Assembly: GCA_036936605.1 (NCBI GenBank)
Contig: JAUPFV010000005.1
Location: 3,895,670-3,959,669, forward strand
DNA from: Limnanthes douglasii subsp. nivea
Lineage: Eukaryota; Streptophyta; Magnoliopsida; Brassicales; Limnanthaceae
Reading direction: 5' to 3'
DNA: 64,000 nucleotides
The notes under the pieces were generated by a model. It saw only the letters and a list, made by a program, of their open reading frames with translations. It was not told the DNA's origin and made no database searches. A program made the position numbers and the translations under genes. This document shows, piece by piece, positions 23,446 through 34,740 of this stretch. Numbering within the stretch: position 1 is the stretch's first letter; each line of letters begins with the position of its first letter.

Positions 23446-23637
23446 GTTTTCAATGCAGATAGGAGAAAGTTTGGTTCAATTTTAAGACCAATACATCATT
23501 TGCAGAAAAGTCCGATAATATGCATCCCTGTAAAACTCAGATGCTGTTCAAACAACATTTGGGTCATTCCTCTGCCCTCTGACACATCTGGGAGACTATA
23601 AACTATGACACCTAATGGGTTTCTTAATAGAAGGTTT
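23446..23637 (-). pseudogene. Endogenous rhabdovirus nucleocapsid-like sequence, copy 1, middle part
   Basis: This continues 20935-21329 across the inserted retrotransposon and aligns with 44233-44427 of copy 2 with few differences. It stops abruptly at 23637, where another LTR begins (TGTTGG at 23638), so the 5' half of this copy is lost or displaced. Confidence 0.6.
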
Positions 23638-24087
23638 TGTTGGATCATAAACTTGACCCACTTAAAGGGTCCAAACCCACTTGATAAGGCCCAACTGGAA
23701 AGTACATTCTAGAAACATCCTTAGGTTGAATGCAAGATACTCTTTGAGGTTGAGTGTAAGAAACACTTTTACCTTGAGTGTATTCTTGAGGTTGAGTGTT
23801 TAAGTATCCATAAGATCTTAGATGGTGGATCCTTGTCTCCACTATGGTTCTATAAATAGTGGAACTCTCCCATCATCTAGAGCATCGCCAAACACACTAA
23901 GAAGTAAAGTTAGAGAGAAAGTTAGAGTGAGAGAAAAGAGAGAAACAAATGCTCTCTTGAGTGTTTGAAAAATATTTTATCTTTTAGTGTGAGTTGTAAG
24001 AGTGTTTTGTAATATTTCTCCTTTTCTATCCATATCAAAGTTGTTTGTTTGTTTTAGTGAGTGTTGTTTTAATATTTTCCGCCAACA
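23638..24087 (+). repeat. LTR of copia-like element
   Basis: It starts TGTTGGATCATAAAC inside the nucleocapsid-like copy and ends GCCAACA, three bases before the primer binding site. It contains a TATAAATAG box near 23852, a plausible core promoter. Confidence 0.8.
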
Positions 24088-24153
24088 AAGTGGTATTAGA
24101 GCCACAAGCTCTATCCGAAATTTTGTTTTTAAATATTCAACATATTTAAAAAT

Positions 24154-24700
24154 ATGGCAAATGGTGTATCATCCTTCCAAGTTCCAACACTCAACAACAA
24201 CAACTATGACAATTGGAGTATCAAGATGAAAGCTCTCTTTGGAGCACATAATGTGTGGGATGCCATAGAAAAAGGATTTGGTGAACCCGAAGATGAAGCA
24301 AGCCTTGCGCAAGAGGAGAAAACAACGTTGAAGGATTCAAGAAAAGAGACAAGACAAAAAAGCTCTATTCCTCATCTATCAAGTATTAGATGATGATGGC
24401 TTCGAAAAACTTTCAAGCGCATCTTCCGCCAAGCAAGCATGGGAGAAATTACAAATCTCTTACAAATGAGTCGAAAAGGTGAAAATGGTACGTCTCCAAA
24501 CATTAAGAGGTGAATTCGAATCCTTACATATGAAAGCGTCCGAATCTATATCGTAATATTTCTCAAGAGTAGCAATAGTTTCCAATCAATTAATAAGGAA
24601 TGGTGAGAAGTTAGAAGATGTGAGAGTAATAGAAAAATTATTGTGGCTAGTGAAAGGGGCAAAAAATCGAAAAAGAAGAAAACAAGACAATTTTTTTTAA
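24154..24700 (+). pseudogene. copia gag fragment
   Basis: The N-terminal gag (MANGVSSFQVPTLNNNNYDN, then WSIKMKALFG) is a typical copia UBN2-type start. A frame change near 24340 leads to AKQAWEKLQISYK and then stops. It matches the gag remnant on the minus strand at 36752-36444 (RLQTLxGxFESL). Protease, integrase and reverse transcriptase are absent. Confidence 0.75.
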
Positions 24701-24722
24701 ACAACTTATAAACAAGGAGGAG

Positions 24723-25022
24723 TGCTATAATTATTTAGAAGCTATTATTTTATGTGAACACTTTATATGTCTTTTGCTTGTCCTCATCATGTCTTTTGAG
24801 TGTCTTTTATGGCAAAGTCGGAGTTTAAACCCTCTGAAGCACGTTTTAGCTTTACTTTAACTTATGTCACTCACTTAACATGCGTTAGTGATTTTTATGT
24901 GTATTTAAAGCAACAATTTTATTAAATCAATGTAGTCTTTTCTTTTCAAATTCCAGTAACTCTTTTGTTTCTTTCATTTACATTTACTATTGCCTGCTAA
25001 ACCTTTGTCTTCTGCACCAACA
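24723..25022 (+). repeat. Second, unrelated LTR-like block
   Basis: This begins with TG right after a purine-rich tract and ends ACCAACA at the resumption of F-box homology (25023). It is not similar to the 450-bp LTR at 23638. It is judged to be the 3' LTR of another element by position and TG...CA ends only. Confidence 0.5.
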
Positions 25023-25575
25023 CATTTCTCTCACACTCAAATATTTCAGCAGAGGACATTTCAACGTTAGAATAGCCAAACCAAAATTTCCTAAGGTCAC
25101 ACCATATAGTTCAAGGTTGATAAAGTTATTTAAACCAACAAATCCAACGGGTAATTCTATACACTAAAACCTAAGTTTCAAGGTGACGTGATTTTGAAAA
25201 TGAGACAAACCATAATGCAATTCATACACATTAGGCCTCCAAATCTGTAGACTAAATTCAGTAAGGCCTTTCATCGATAAATACCAAATCCAAATATCGA
25301 TATTCGTGCAGTTTTCACCTACTGAAACAGAAAGAGTAAATACGCGTATTGATCCGGAATATTGAAGCCAAATTTGATCGACAACGTTTACAAATTGTTG
25401 GTTTTTGATACCCAAGTCAAAAATTGTAAGGATGGGCAATGAGACCCACTTAGACCTCCATTTCTTAGATAGGATACTTGTTCTTGCTTCTTAAATTAGA
25501 AGTTTAGAGAGGATGATGTCCGTTACACCAGCAGGTAAGGTGCTGATTCGGTCGGAATTTGATTCCATCATCTTC
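25023..25575 (-). pseudogene. F-box/FBD gene fragment (5' half)
   Basis: This matches exon 1 of the intact gene at 10496: the start near 25575 with MESNSDRIS, the F-box with TSILSKKWRSKWVSLPI, and the LRR part with LSMKGLTEFSLQIWRPNVYE. A stop in the F-box near 25497 and others near 25160 disable it. Homology ends sharply at 25023 where an LTR-like block abuts. With 20268-20838 it would represent both halves of one gene. Confidence 0.8.
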
Positions 25576-26677
25576 TTTGAGCTTTACTTTTTAGTATCCA
25601 ACAAAACTTTACACACAGTCAGGATAAGTGTAAATTTAAACGTTAGAGCATAATGGAAGAGACACGAGATTAACTGAATGCTTAACCATAGTACTCTTTT
25701 GTCTAGTGTTTACATATATTTATATTGACAATAGAAGCCAATGGTTTACTTAATCATAAGAAATGAATCGTTTACTTAACCATGAGTAAACGATGAGGCG
25801 TATTGACCGATTCAAATGGCTGAACTGGAAGACTAATTGACAAACCTTTTCATTTCTTGACGTGACAATTAAGACAACTTCTAGTATCACTTACACCATC
25901 TTAGTTATTGCTTTTAATCTAGTTTAAATAGATATAAAGAAGTCCGATTATGTTGTTGGTTTGGATAATGAAATAGTAGAATGGTTTAATTTTTGACATT
26001 TTCAAACAAAACAGGTTCATTATATCCGTTCAAATGACAATAAAAGATAATACTACCAATAATAAAAAAACAAATCATTGTTAGTAGAAAACAAATTAGG
26101 ATCCATAATATTTTTAAATTATCCTTTTATTATGACGTTAATAATTAGTTTCAAATACCCCAAATGAATGACTCATAATCAAATACTAAAATATATTAAC
26201 TAATTTTAGTAGTTAATCAAATACTAAAATATATTAATCAGGACTTACATGGGTTGTTTATATTTACCGAGTTATTTCAGAAAAAGATTTATTTTACAAA
26301 TAAATCTATCCTATTTGAAAAAAAAATCTATCCTATTTGAAAAAAAAATCAATTACTTTAAAATAAAACAATTGCAGCCCTAAATATAAAAGCCCTAAAT
26401 ATAAAAGGAGTAAGGTATTGAGCTAATTTTAAAGTCATCTTGTCAAACTTATTAAGAGTAAAATTGTATCTAAAACTTAAATTTGGACTAATGAATAAAT
26501 ATAATCATATTTTGGTAAATATAGGTAAAACCTATTTAACGCCGAACTTATTCATAAATTGTAAATGTTTTGTACCACAATTAGTATAAATCCCATAATT
26601 TTATATTAATTTAAAATTATAAAAAAGTAACTATAGATTATAGATTATTTCCTCCCCTTCATAGTAATTATAATAAG
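25576..26677. other. Duplicated 5' flank of F-box family
   Basis: Non-coding. The stretch 25700-26000 is similar to 46150-46550; 26120-26160 to 52025-52065; and 26210-26580 to 61910-62240. It is therefore the shared upstream region of a segmentally duplicated F-box locus. At 25701-25729 it keeps what looks like the empty insertion site of the nucleocapsid-like sequence. Confidence 0.6.
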
Positions 26678-26720
26678 GATATGGCTATATATACCCTAAT
26701 GTGGTTTAAGTTTTTTTTTA
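26678..26720 (+). repeat. Possible lone MULE terminal repeat
   Basis: The sequence GGATATGGCTATATATACCC followed by a TGTGGTTTAAG word resembles the right terminal repeat of MULE D (45099-46141). No partner end or target duplication was seen, so it may be a truncated element or a chance match. Confidence 0.35.
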
Positions 26721-27554
26721 TGTATTTTGTATTTTAAATGCGTTTAGATATTAGTTTTAATGTGTTTAAGGTTTCGTTTTTTATATATTTGGTGATGGTG
26801 TTAATGGATTTTGTGGTAGTCGTGATTTTAGAATGACATACAGTGCTAATCGACTTTAGAATGACATATAGTCACAAAAGTTAAGGTAGTTTGAATTCAT
26901 TTTGTGCATTTTTTATTTGACAAATGATATGCAAATCTGAAAGGATTTGTAAGTTTTATTGTTGTTTTGTTAAATATTATTTTTCATAGGATGGCACAGT
27001 TAATAGTTTATTTGGAGCTCAAATTCACGAGTTCCAAAAACCGTGGTCCAAGTTGGGCTCCCTGAACCTCTCAAAACTTATGGTTTTAGTATCGATTTTT
27101 TGTACTAATTTAGTTGGGGTCAAAGAACCATTATCTCTTGATTGTTTTTTGTGCTTATTTATGTAATAGTGTCTATTTTAATTGTCGAGGTACTTTCGAT
27201 TAAATTATCAGTGTTTCTTATTTTTTTTCTCTAGAAACTTCATATTGTTTTGATTAATTACTCCACTTGGGCCACCAGGTCTCTAAAATTTAGTAATTTA
27301 TTTTCCATGGTCATCTGAGACATGGTTCCTTCATTGACTCTTTGTCTGAAAGCTTCTACGACCATTAGATCGTGGAAATTTTTATATTTTTGTTTTTGTT
27401 TATACAAACATTTTTGTATAGTTTTTTAGATTTTTTTATCGCATTTCTTACAATGGACTATCTAGAATCCATCTCTTTTGATCTTTTTTTGGATCTACAA
27501 AACTGTTTTTAACATCATCCAGAGTTAATTATTTTTAACATCATCCAGAGTTTT
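26721..27554. other. Intergenic region
   Basis: T-rich on the plus strand. There are a few short direct repeats (a TTTAGAATGACATA word at 26829 and 26859, and a CATCATCCAGAGTT word at 27512 and 27539). No gene was recognised. Confidence 0.4.
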
Positions 27555-27960
27555 TTGTAATTCTTTATGCAGCCTTGTGAAAGGTTATTGAACCACTACA
27601 TTTTTGTTCCTCCCAAGGTCATAGGAAAAGGCTCATCTCTATATAGAAACATCTCACTATTAAATTGACGGATGTGGTGTTTTTGTATCTCTTTTACTAT
27701 CATATTTATCCATTTTATGGTTGTCATAGTGTGGCGGCATGACTCGGTACAATATCTCGGGGGCTAGTGGGGACTCATCATCTACCTGAAGCTCTTCATC
27801 CTCGTAGAGATTGTCTATATTATCTATGAATGGGTAATCCTAATGGAAGCTTGGCATTTTCCACTTCGGATCATTTGATTTGGTTTTTATATTCAGTCGA
27901 TCTTACTAGTTGTTTTGAATTTGGTGTGTATATCATGACTGGTGATGAGTTCGGATATAA
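27555..27960 (-). pseudogene. Degenerate Ty3/gypsy gag-like fragment, second copy
   Basis: This is homologous to 18725-19115 on the same strand. The minus-strand frame keeps PFPMTLGGTKM, a stop, then WFNNLSQGCIKNYKKLW, which fits the gypsy gag core. Both copies are old and broken. Confidence 0.45.
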
Positions 27961-28379
27961 CAGTCACAACCAACCCATTAATCTGAACAGGGGTAATTCG
28001 GACCATATCACACCACTATAAATCCGAACTGAACAAACGTAAATTAATTTTGACTAAACTATTTGTTAATCTACTTAAAAACTAATGGGTTTTTGAATTC
28101 AACCCGGTTTCATAACTTGACTTGTAGGCCCATGGGTCAATAATTAAGGTATAAATACCCCAACCACTCTCATTAATGAAGGTGATCAGAAGTTAATACT
28201 AGCAGGTTGATTAATTATCTCACTACTCCTCCCACTAAACACAAAACACCCCAAACTTATTAAAACATTTTTACAAAACTACCCTCAGCCCAAAATAAAC
28301 CAACCCAAATTGGTGACCACAGTGTGAGCACGACGGTGCCTGAATTTTATATTCAAAATTAGTGAGAAAAACAGTTCGG

Positions 28380-29800
28380 ATGGATCTAAATGAGCAAGAT
28401 ACTCTACCTCCTGAGGTGGAAATAGTGAAGGAAAATAAGGAATACAATGTTGAGGAGTGAGATCAGCTGAGGACACAGATAGAGGCATTAAGGGCCATAA
28501 AACAAGTAGAGAAATGTATCAAGTTGAAATCTAGAGCGTCAGTCCTTCACCATACTCACAATCCTGGGCAGAATGAGTCATCACTAAAGACTCACCTCAG
28601 TTCAAAAAAGACTCATCTCAATTCAAAAAAGACACATCGGTCCAAGCCTGTTGAAAGTTCTGGGTCTGAGTCCTCCAGTAGCTCTTCGAATGAGGCTGAG
28701 CTTGAAGAATCTTTGTCATCAAAGAGTAAAGAGGGGAGAGCTGAAAAAGATCAAATTAACCAGAAATCACTCAAGAAAGAGGGACATGCATGGTAGGCTT
28801 AAAATACATATGGGTAAAGGATCGGCATATAGGGATGTTGATCAGTTGCTTATAAATCCTTTTGCTTTTCAGTCTAAACCAGGTATTTTTGCAACTCCTA
28901 ATGAAGATACAGTCTTTAGTCGTAATAAAATATAGAGGTAGTCACCTTTGTTCGCAAAAATACTCTCCGAACACCTTCCCAAAAAGTTTGATAGCTCTAA
29001 AATGGAAAAGTATGATGAAAGTCGGGATCGAGACAACCATCTGGAGCAATTCAAGAACTTCATGATGAATTTTGATGACGATGATAAACTCTTGTGCAGA
29101 TACTTCTCCTAAACGTTTACATGGAGTGCTCTTAAATGGTATAATAGCTTACCTCAGGGGTGTATTAGAAACTTTGATACATTTTGGGTTTTCTTCCTGA
29201 GGCAATTCGTTGGGAGTAAAGAATTGAAGGGTAATGGGGATACCATTATCTATTGTGCCCACGAACTAAACGAATATTTGAAAGACTACATAAGTCGATT
29301 TGTGAATATAAAAACAGATTAGCAGATTGCTTTGAGCAGGTGGCAATTGCTTCTCTAAGGCAGGGGTTGAATCTTGGGAACTTAGCTCATATTATAACCC
29401 GGATGAAAGCTATTACCTGGGGTGGCTTGTTAAACCAAGTGGGAAAGTAGATTAATGTGGAGGAAACAAATAAAACCAAGGTGCACCGTCAAGTGAGGTC
29501 CACCATAACAGCTCATCAAGCCGATAACCAGTCCGGATACAAGGCTAAGGAGAACGGTCAAGGATCTAACCGGTCTAAGCAAACTCAATCCAACCAGAAC
29601 CAGACCCAGAGCCAACAATCAAGGGGTAAGTGGGGTCCTTTGGTCCAGCCTGAGTGGTTCGAAGAGTTAAGAGAAAATGTAGCTACAATCTATGATAAAA
29701 CTAATGATGAAGTACACTTCGAAAGCCGCCGGCGTTGCAATCCTCCAGAGAATACCGAAACACTTGTTTTTTCCAGTATCACAATAATATAGGCGATAAT
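28380..29800 (+). pseudogene. Ty3/gypsy gag, broken
   Basis: It begins at ATG 28380 (MDLNEQDTLPPEVEIV). A Ser/Glu-rich linker (28524-28796) is followed by the gag core (about 28980-29290) with FDSSKMEKYDESRDRDNHLE, then WSALKWYNSLPQGCIRNFDT and LKDYISRFVN. A Gln/Asn/Lys-rich basic tail follows (29457-29680). Several stops (near 28460, 28795, 29110 and 29320) interrupt it. The same domain occurs in decayed form at 54240-54720 and 62890-63490. Confidence 0.8.
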
Positions 29801-30099
29801 ACTCAAGACTTCATAGCATTGAAACAAAAAGTTTAAGAAACTTATTGAGAGGGGAAAACTGGGAGCATTTGTTAAAAGAAGAAGTGGAAACAGACGTGAC
29901 AGTGCTCATCGGACAGGTCCTACAAACAATCGTGGAACTTATGCTCAAGAAGGGGCAATGGTAATCTTTGAAAGGTTCGATGTGGACTTTGAGTATCTGG
30001 ATCCCGATCCAAGACAGTATCCGGACTGATTAGTTTCTTTGAGTCATTGACTATCTTTGGAGGGGATATTGTAACTGCACCTACCCCTTTTATCAAGGA

Positions 30100-30560
30100 A
30101 GAGGCATGTCCATAATTTGGCTACTTAATTGGAAGGAGGAATGTCTTCCCATCACTACCAGTCTCCTTTCCCATTCATAGTCTTTGATGAGGATGATCTG
30201 AGGGATATTGTTGGACCTTATTAGGATGCGGTGGTTATAGGAGCATCTATAGGGGGAATGATATACGTCGGATTCTCATCGATACAGGCAGTTTGGCAAA
30301 CATTTTATTTTTAAACTCCCACAAATAGACGAGGAATCCGACTGTTATTCAACGTTCGAACATAACTATTGTGGATTTCACGGGTAGTGCTGCTAGATGT
30401 AATTGGGGAGTTTGAAGACGAAGTGTTGTTGGGAAAAAGGCCTTTTAAAAATATGGTGAGGGTGCTATTTGTTGTGGTTGATTTCCCCACATCATACAAC
30501 GAAATTTTTGGGAGATCTTGGCTTTCCATAATGCATGATGTGGCCTCAAAAATCCATCAC
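30100..30560 (+). pseudogene. Ty3/gypsy aspartic protease, broken
   Basis: The active site block reads RRILIDTGSLANILF near 30260-30310 (DTG motif). The second half, FPTSYNEIFGRSWLSIMHDV (30480-30540), is typical of plant gypsy proteases. A frame shift lies between them. Confidence 0.8.
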
Positions 30561-30999
30561 TGTTTAAAGTATGCAGTTCAGGGACAAGTAGGCGTTGTCC
30601 GAAGTAGTCAGAAGATAGTCAGAGAGTGCTATGCAACATCTCTTGCTCCTAAGACATTGGGGGCAGTTCAAATTAATGAAGATTAGTAGTTACTAGAGCC
30701 TTCTGCTGAGGAAAGTGAGATTGATGACCCTAGAGAGGCTCCCAGTGTCATAATACCCATTGAAGAAGTTAAAAATCACTCCCTTGCAGAGGGTAAGAAT
30801 GTCAAGATTGGTTCCAAGATGGGGCAGAGTTACAGAAGAAGTTGTTGTTTTTTTTGCTGAACAATCAACATGCGTATGCTTGGTGCAATGGTGATGTAAC
30901 CGGGGTACCATCAAGCGTTATTTCACATAAGTTGTCCGTCCGGAGCGATGTTGCACCTGTTGTACATAAAAGAAGAGCTTTTTCTAATAAAAAGCAGAT

Positions 31000-31960
31000 G
31001 TGATAGTTCAAGAGGTTGATCGGTTCACCAAGATGGGACACATTAAAGAATCCTAATACCCTCTATGGACTGCCAATCTGGTGTTAGTCAAGAAAAAGAA
31101 TGGAAAATGACGTATGTGTATTGATTTCACTAACCTTAACAGAGCTTGCCCAAAGGATCTTTATCATGTCCCTCGGATAGATCAGCTGGTAGATTCTACA
31201 TCTGGAAATAAGTTGTTGTCCTTCATGGATGCCTTCTCGGGGTATAATCAGATACAAATGGATCTGAAGGATAGAGATCACACTACTTTTATTACAGATA
31301 GAGGTCTCCATTGCTACAAGGTAATATCATTCGGATTAAAGAACTGGGGCTACTTATCAGAGATTGGTGATCAAAACATTTGCTAATCAGACCGACAGAA
31401 ATATGGAAGTATACATAGATGACATGATGGTTAAAACCCTCGAGGAGGATTTCCATATAACTGATCTTCAAGAAACATTTCCTAACTTAGCAGCTGTGAA
31501 TTTGAAATTGAATCCAGAGAAATGTGTGTTTAGGGTCCGATCTGGAAAATTTCTGGGTTATATAATAAGTGAGAAAGGTATACAGCCCGATCCAGATCAG
31601 CTTAATACACTATTAGAAATGGATCCTCCTCAAAATTTTAAAGAAGTTCAAAGGCTCAGCGGAAGGTTGGCTGCCTTGAATAGGTTTATTTCGAGGTCAT
31701 CGGACAAATGTGCTCTATTTTTTCAAATATTGAAAAAAACCTAAATATTTAAATTGGTCCCCACAGTGCAATCGGGCCTTCGTTGAGATAAATAAACATT
31801 TATCCTCACCAAAGACTCTTTTCAATCCCCTTTAAGGAGAAAAGATTTATACATATCTGATTGTGTCAGAATGTGCTATAAGCGCTATCTTGGTAAGAGA
31901 AGTGGACAATTATCCTCGTCCGGTGTATTACATCAGTAAGAGCTTGTTGGATGCCTAAAA
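31000..31960 (+). pseudogene. Ty3/gypsy reverse transcriptase, broken
   Basis: Recognisable blocks are RMCIDFTNLNRACPKDLYHV, then LLSFMDAFSGYNQIQM (conserved catalytic Asp) and MEVYIDDMMVKT with the YxDD active site (31402-31437). The thumb region has LKLNPEKCVFRV, KFLGYIISEKGI and LSGRLAALNRFISR. There is a stop at 31109 and a frame change near 31350. The 31740-31960 segment is the decayed linker to RNase H. Confidence 0.9.
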
Positions 31961-32179
31961 AAGATACTTAAAGTTGGAAAAGTTGGCACTAGCCTTAGTG
32001 ATTGCAACAAGAAAGATGAGGTCGTATTTCCAGTCTCATTTTATTATTGTCTGAACGTCTTTCCCGCTAAATAATGTTCATCAAAAGGCAGATATATCAA
32101 GCAGAATGACCAAGTGGTCAGTAGAATCGGGTGATTATGACATTGATTTTCCCCCCGAACAACAATTAAAGCTCAATCA

Positions 32180-32640
32180 GTGACTGATTTCTTGGTAGAA
32201 TTCCATACAGACAGCAACTCTAAACAAACTTCAGAAGATAATTTCAAGAAAGAATGGGTAGTCCGAACTGATGGTGGATCAAGCACTATGGGCTGTGGAG
32301 CTGGAATTTTCTTAACCTCTATGTATAGTGATAAAATGCATCAAGCTATATGTTTTAGATTAAGGGCCTCTAACAATGAGTCTGAATATGAAGTAGCTAT
32401 AGATGGTCTTAAATTAGCTCTTATGTGAGGATCTAAGAGAGTTCGGTTAATGAGTGAATCTCAATTGCTCATCCACCATGCCCAAGGTCAGTCTGAGGCT
32501 AAGAAAGAACAACTGGTCAAGTATTTACTCATTTGGAAAGAAGTGGCAGCAGGCTTCAAAAGTGTTTGCTATGAACATATTTTCACATCGGAGAATACAC
32601 TGGCAAACTCTCTAGCAACTATAGCATATTTTTAGCCCTA
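32180..32640 (+). pseudogene. Ty3/gypsy RNase H, broken
   Basis: VVRTDGGSSTMGCGAGIFL and RLRASNNESEYEVAIDGLKL match the archaeal-type RNase H that Tat-lineage elements carry. A TGA at 32426-32428 separates this from the second half (32450-32635) with SENTLANSLATIA. Confidence 0.85.
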
Positions 32641-32649
32641 CCCTTGGAT

Positions 32650-33450
32650 TCTTATACAAGAATGCCCATCCATATAGCTAGATCAGAACAAATAAGATGG
32701 GCAAAGTATGAGTATACATGTGATCCAACCTAAGGACTGGAGATATACCCTCCTTCAGTATATTTTGATGGGACATTGCCTTCGGATAAAGGTGTGGCAA
32801 AAAAGGTTAAATACAAGACACGTGGTTTTTTGATAATAAGGAGAATTCTCTATAAAAAATATTTCAGTAGACCTCTACTACGTTGTTTGGGTTTGAAGAG
32901 TCCCAAGTTGTTTTATCTGGATTGCACGATGGGGAGGGCTCAACACATTGAAGTTGCAAACAGAAGCATTTTGTATGGATTAAAAAAGAATTTGGAGGGG
33001 GTTGCGAGGAAATGGCCAAGCTATTTACAAGAAGTATTGTGGGCCTACCGAACTACTCATAGGGCTGCTACACAAGAGTATCCTTTTGCCTTGGTGTATG
33101 GGATTAATGAAATTACCCCAATATAGGCTACTTTACCATCATACAGAGTCCATAACTATTTCGAACAAGCTAATGAGCTAACAATTAGGAATCAGTTGGA
33201 CTTAGTAAAAGAAAGACGGGTTAAATGCAGATTTGCCTCCAAGGTCAAAAGAAGAGATTTTCAACCAGAGGATAATTTATTAAGAAAAGTCTTCTTACAT
33301 ACCAAGGAGAATCAGTTCGGTAAATTGGCTCCGAACTAGGAAGGCCCTTATGAGGTCTGTGAGAAAATTAAACCTGGGACATATAGGCTTCAAAAAAAAG
33401 AAGGAAGAGAATTGAAGCACCCATGGAACATCTCAGGTTATATTTAGAAT
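32650..33450 (+). pseudogene. Ty3/gypsy integrase with the catalytic core deleted
   Basis: An N-terminal part (32776-32880) with IRRILYKKYFSRPLLRCL is followed almost at once by the C-terminal part (VARKWPSYLQEVLWAYRTTH, then PFALVYG). The segment that should contain the first two acidic residues of the D,D,E triad is absent, an internal deletion of roughly 300-400 bp judged from the usual length. The chromodomain-like tail continues to about 33450. Confidence 0.75.
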
Positions 33451-33941
33451 AAAGGTTTTATGTGAATATTTACTTGTTAAATACCAATGTAGATATTATA
33501 GGGCACATTCTTTCCTACCCTGGTGGCGCAGGGAGGCTTTAATGAGGTGTCCGGTTTTTTCTTCAATAAAACATGATGCCTTCTTTAAAAAATTTGTGTG
33601 ATTTTACTTCAATTCAATTCAAGTATAAATCACTTATTCAACACCCTGGATTTCTAGTGAGTTTGAGCAGATCGGATAAGATTAATGGTTGATCATGGCT
33701 ATTAAATACGTGTGATTGGAGATATTAAACACTCTCAATTTAATACTTCTGAAATTCTATGGGCTACTTAAATATTAACCATGAAAGATTTAAAGCAAAG
33801 TATTAAACTAAATGGAAATTTGATACATTAAACCTGTTCGGACTTATACCGAACTGTATTACAAAATGTTCTTTGGCCATCCAAGGACTTTGATTGTTCA
33901 AAAAAGAAAAAAGAAAACTGAGAATAATACATGATAAAACC

Positions 33942-34740
33942 TTAGGTCTTATTCCCTTCAGAGTTTTCTTCACCACCACCTTTTTTGGGACTTTTGAGTT
34001 CAACCCTTGAACTCTCACTCGTACCTTCTTCATCATTAGTGGAATCAACTCCACTAGAATAGTTGTGCTTGTCGCCGTCAGCAAATTTATGAAATGGGAT
34101 GTCCTCATACTCCACATGCTTCCATAAGGGACCAAGGGTTCTCTTAGGGAAGGTCTCATGGAGAAACAACACCATGTCAGATTTGATCCCATCATCTTTC
34201 TTTTCTAAGGAGTTTACTACTCCATTGGCATATTCTTCAATACATGCTTTGTTAGGTTGCTCTTGTTGACGCTGTAGGGTCTCATTTTCCTTGGCCATCT
34301 TCAAAATAGTGCCTTTCAACTTAGTATTCTCATTGGTTAGGGTTTGGATAGCACCATCCTTAGTTTTCAACTGCTCCTTCAAAGCTTTGAGTATTTGTGA
34401 GGAAGAAGTCTCCAAGCCGGAGTACTTAGTTTAGAGCTCAGTTTTGGATTCTTCCGATGTGGTTAGCTTGGTTGCCAAATCCTCATTTTTCTTCTTCAGC
34501 ACCTCTATGCTTTGTTGAGCACTTAGAAGACTTTATGATATATATTGGTTGTCAGAAGTGAGCGAGTTGATAACATTGGTTTAAGTTTTTACCCGCCTCT
34601 CCAGATCGAGTAATGATCGTATATAACTGAAGAGAGCATGACTTAAGGTATCTTGTTCTCCAGATATGGAAAAGGATTTCCAATTGTAGGTTACCATGTT
34701 AGAGGAACTGGAGGGACGGTAAGGACCTGCCTCTTATTTT
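33942..34740 (-). pseudogene. Antisense coiled-coil ORF of the gypsy element
   Basis: An open frame of 157 codons (34415-33942) begins METSSSQILKALKEQLKTK and continues with heptad-like Lys/Glu/Leu repeats, ending in an acidic Ser-rich tail (GTSESSRVELKSPKKGGGEE). Decayed coiled-coil sequence extends upstream to about 34740. Tat-lineage plant gypsy elements carry such an antisense gene (putative gypsy type transposon protein) between integrase and the 3' LTR; its function is unknown. Confidence 0.6.

Larger units (their letters stand above)
23638..25022 (+). mobile_element. Truncated copia-like element with unlike ends
   Basis: A 450-bp LTR (23638-24087, TGTTGGATC to GCCAACA) is followed by the primer binding site TGGTATTAGAGCC (24091) and a gag start. 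After a broken gag the interior ends with a purine tract (AACAAGGAGGAG) at about 24722. A different 300-bp LTR-like block (24723-25022, TGCTATAA to CACCAACA) then follows. The two ends are not similar, and the flanks belong to two different host sequences (nucleocapsid-like on the left, F-box exon 1 on the right), with no target duplication. I infer recombination or deletion between two retrotransposons. Confidence 0.65.
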
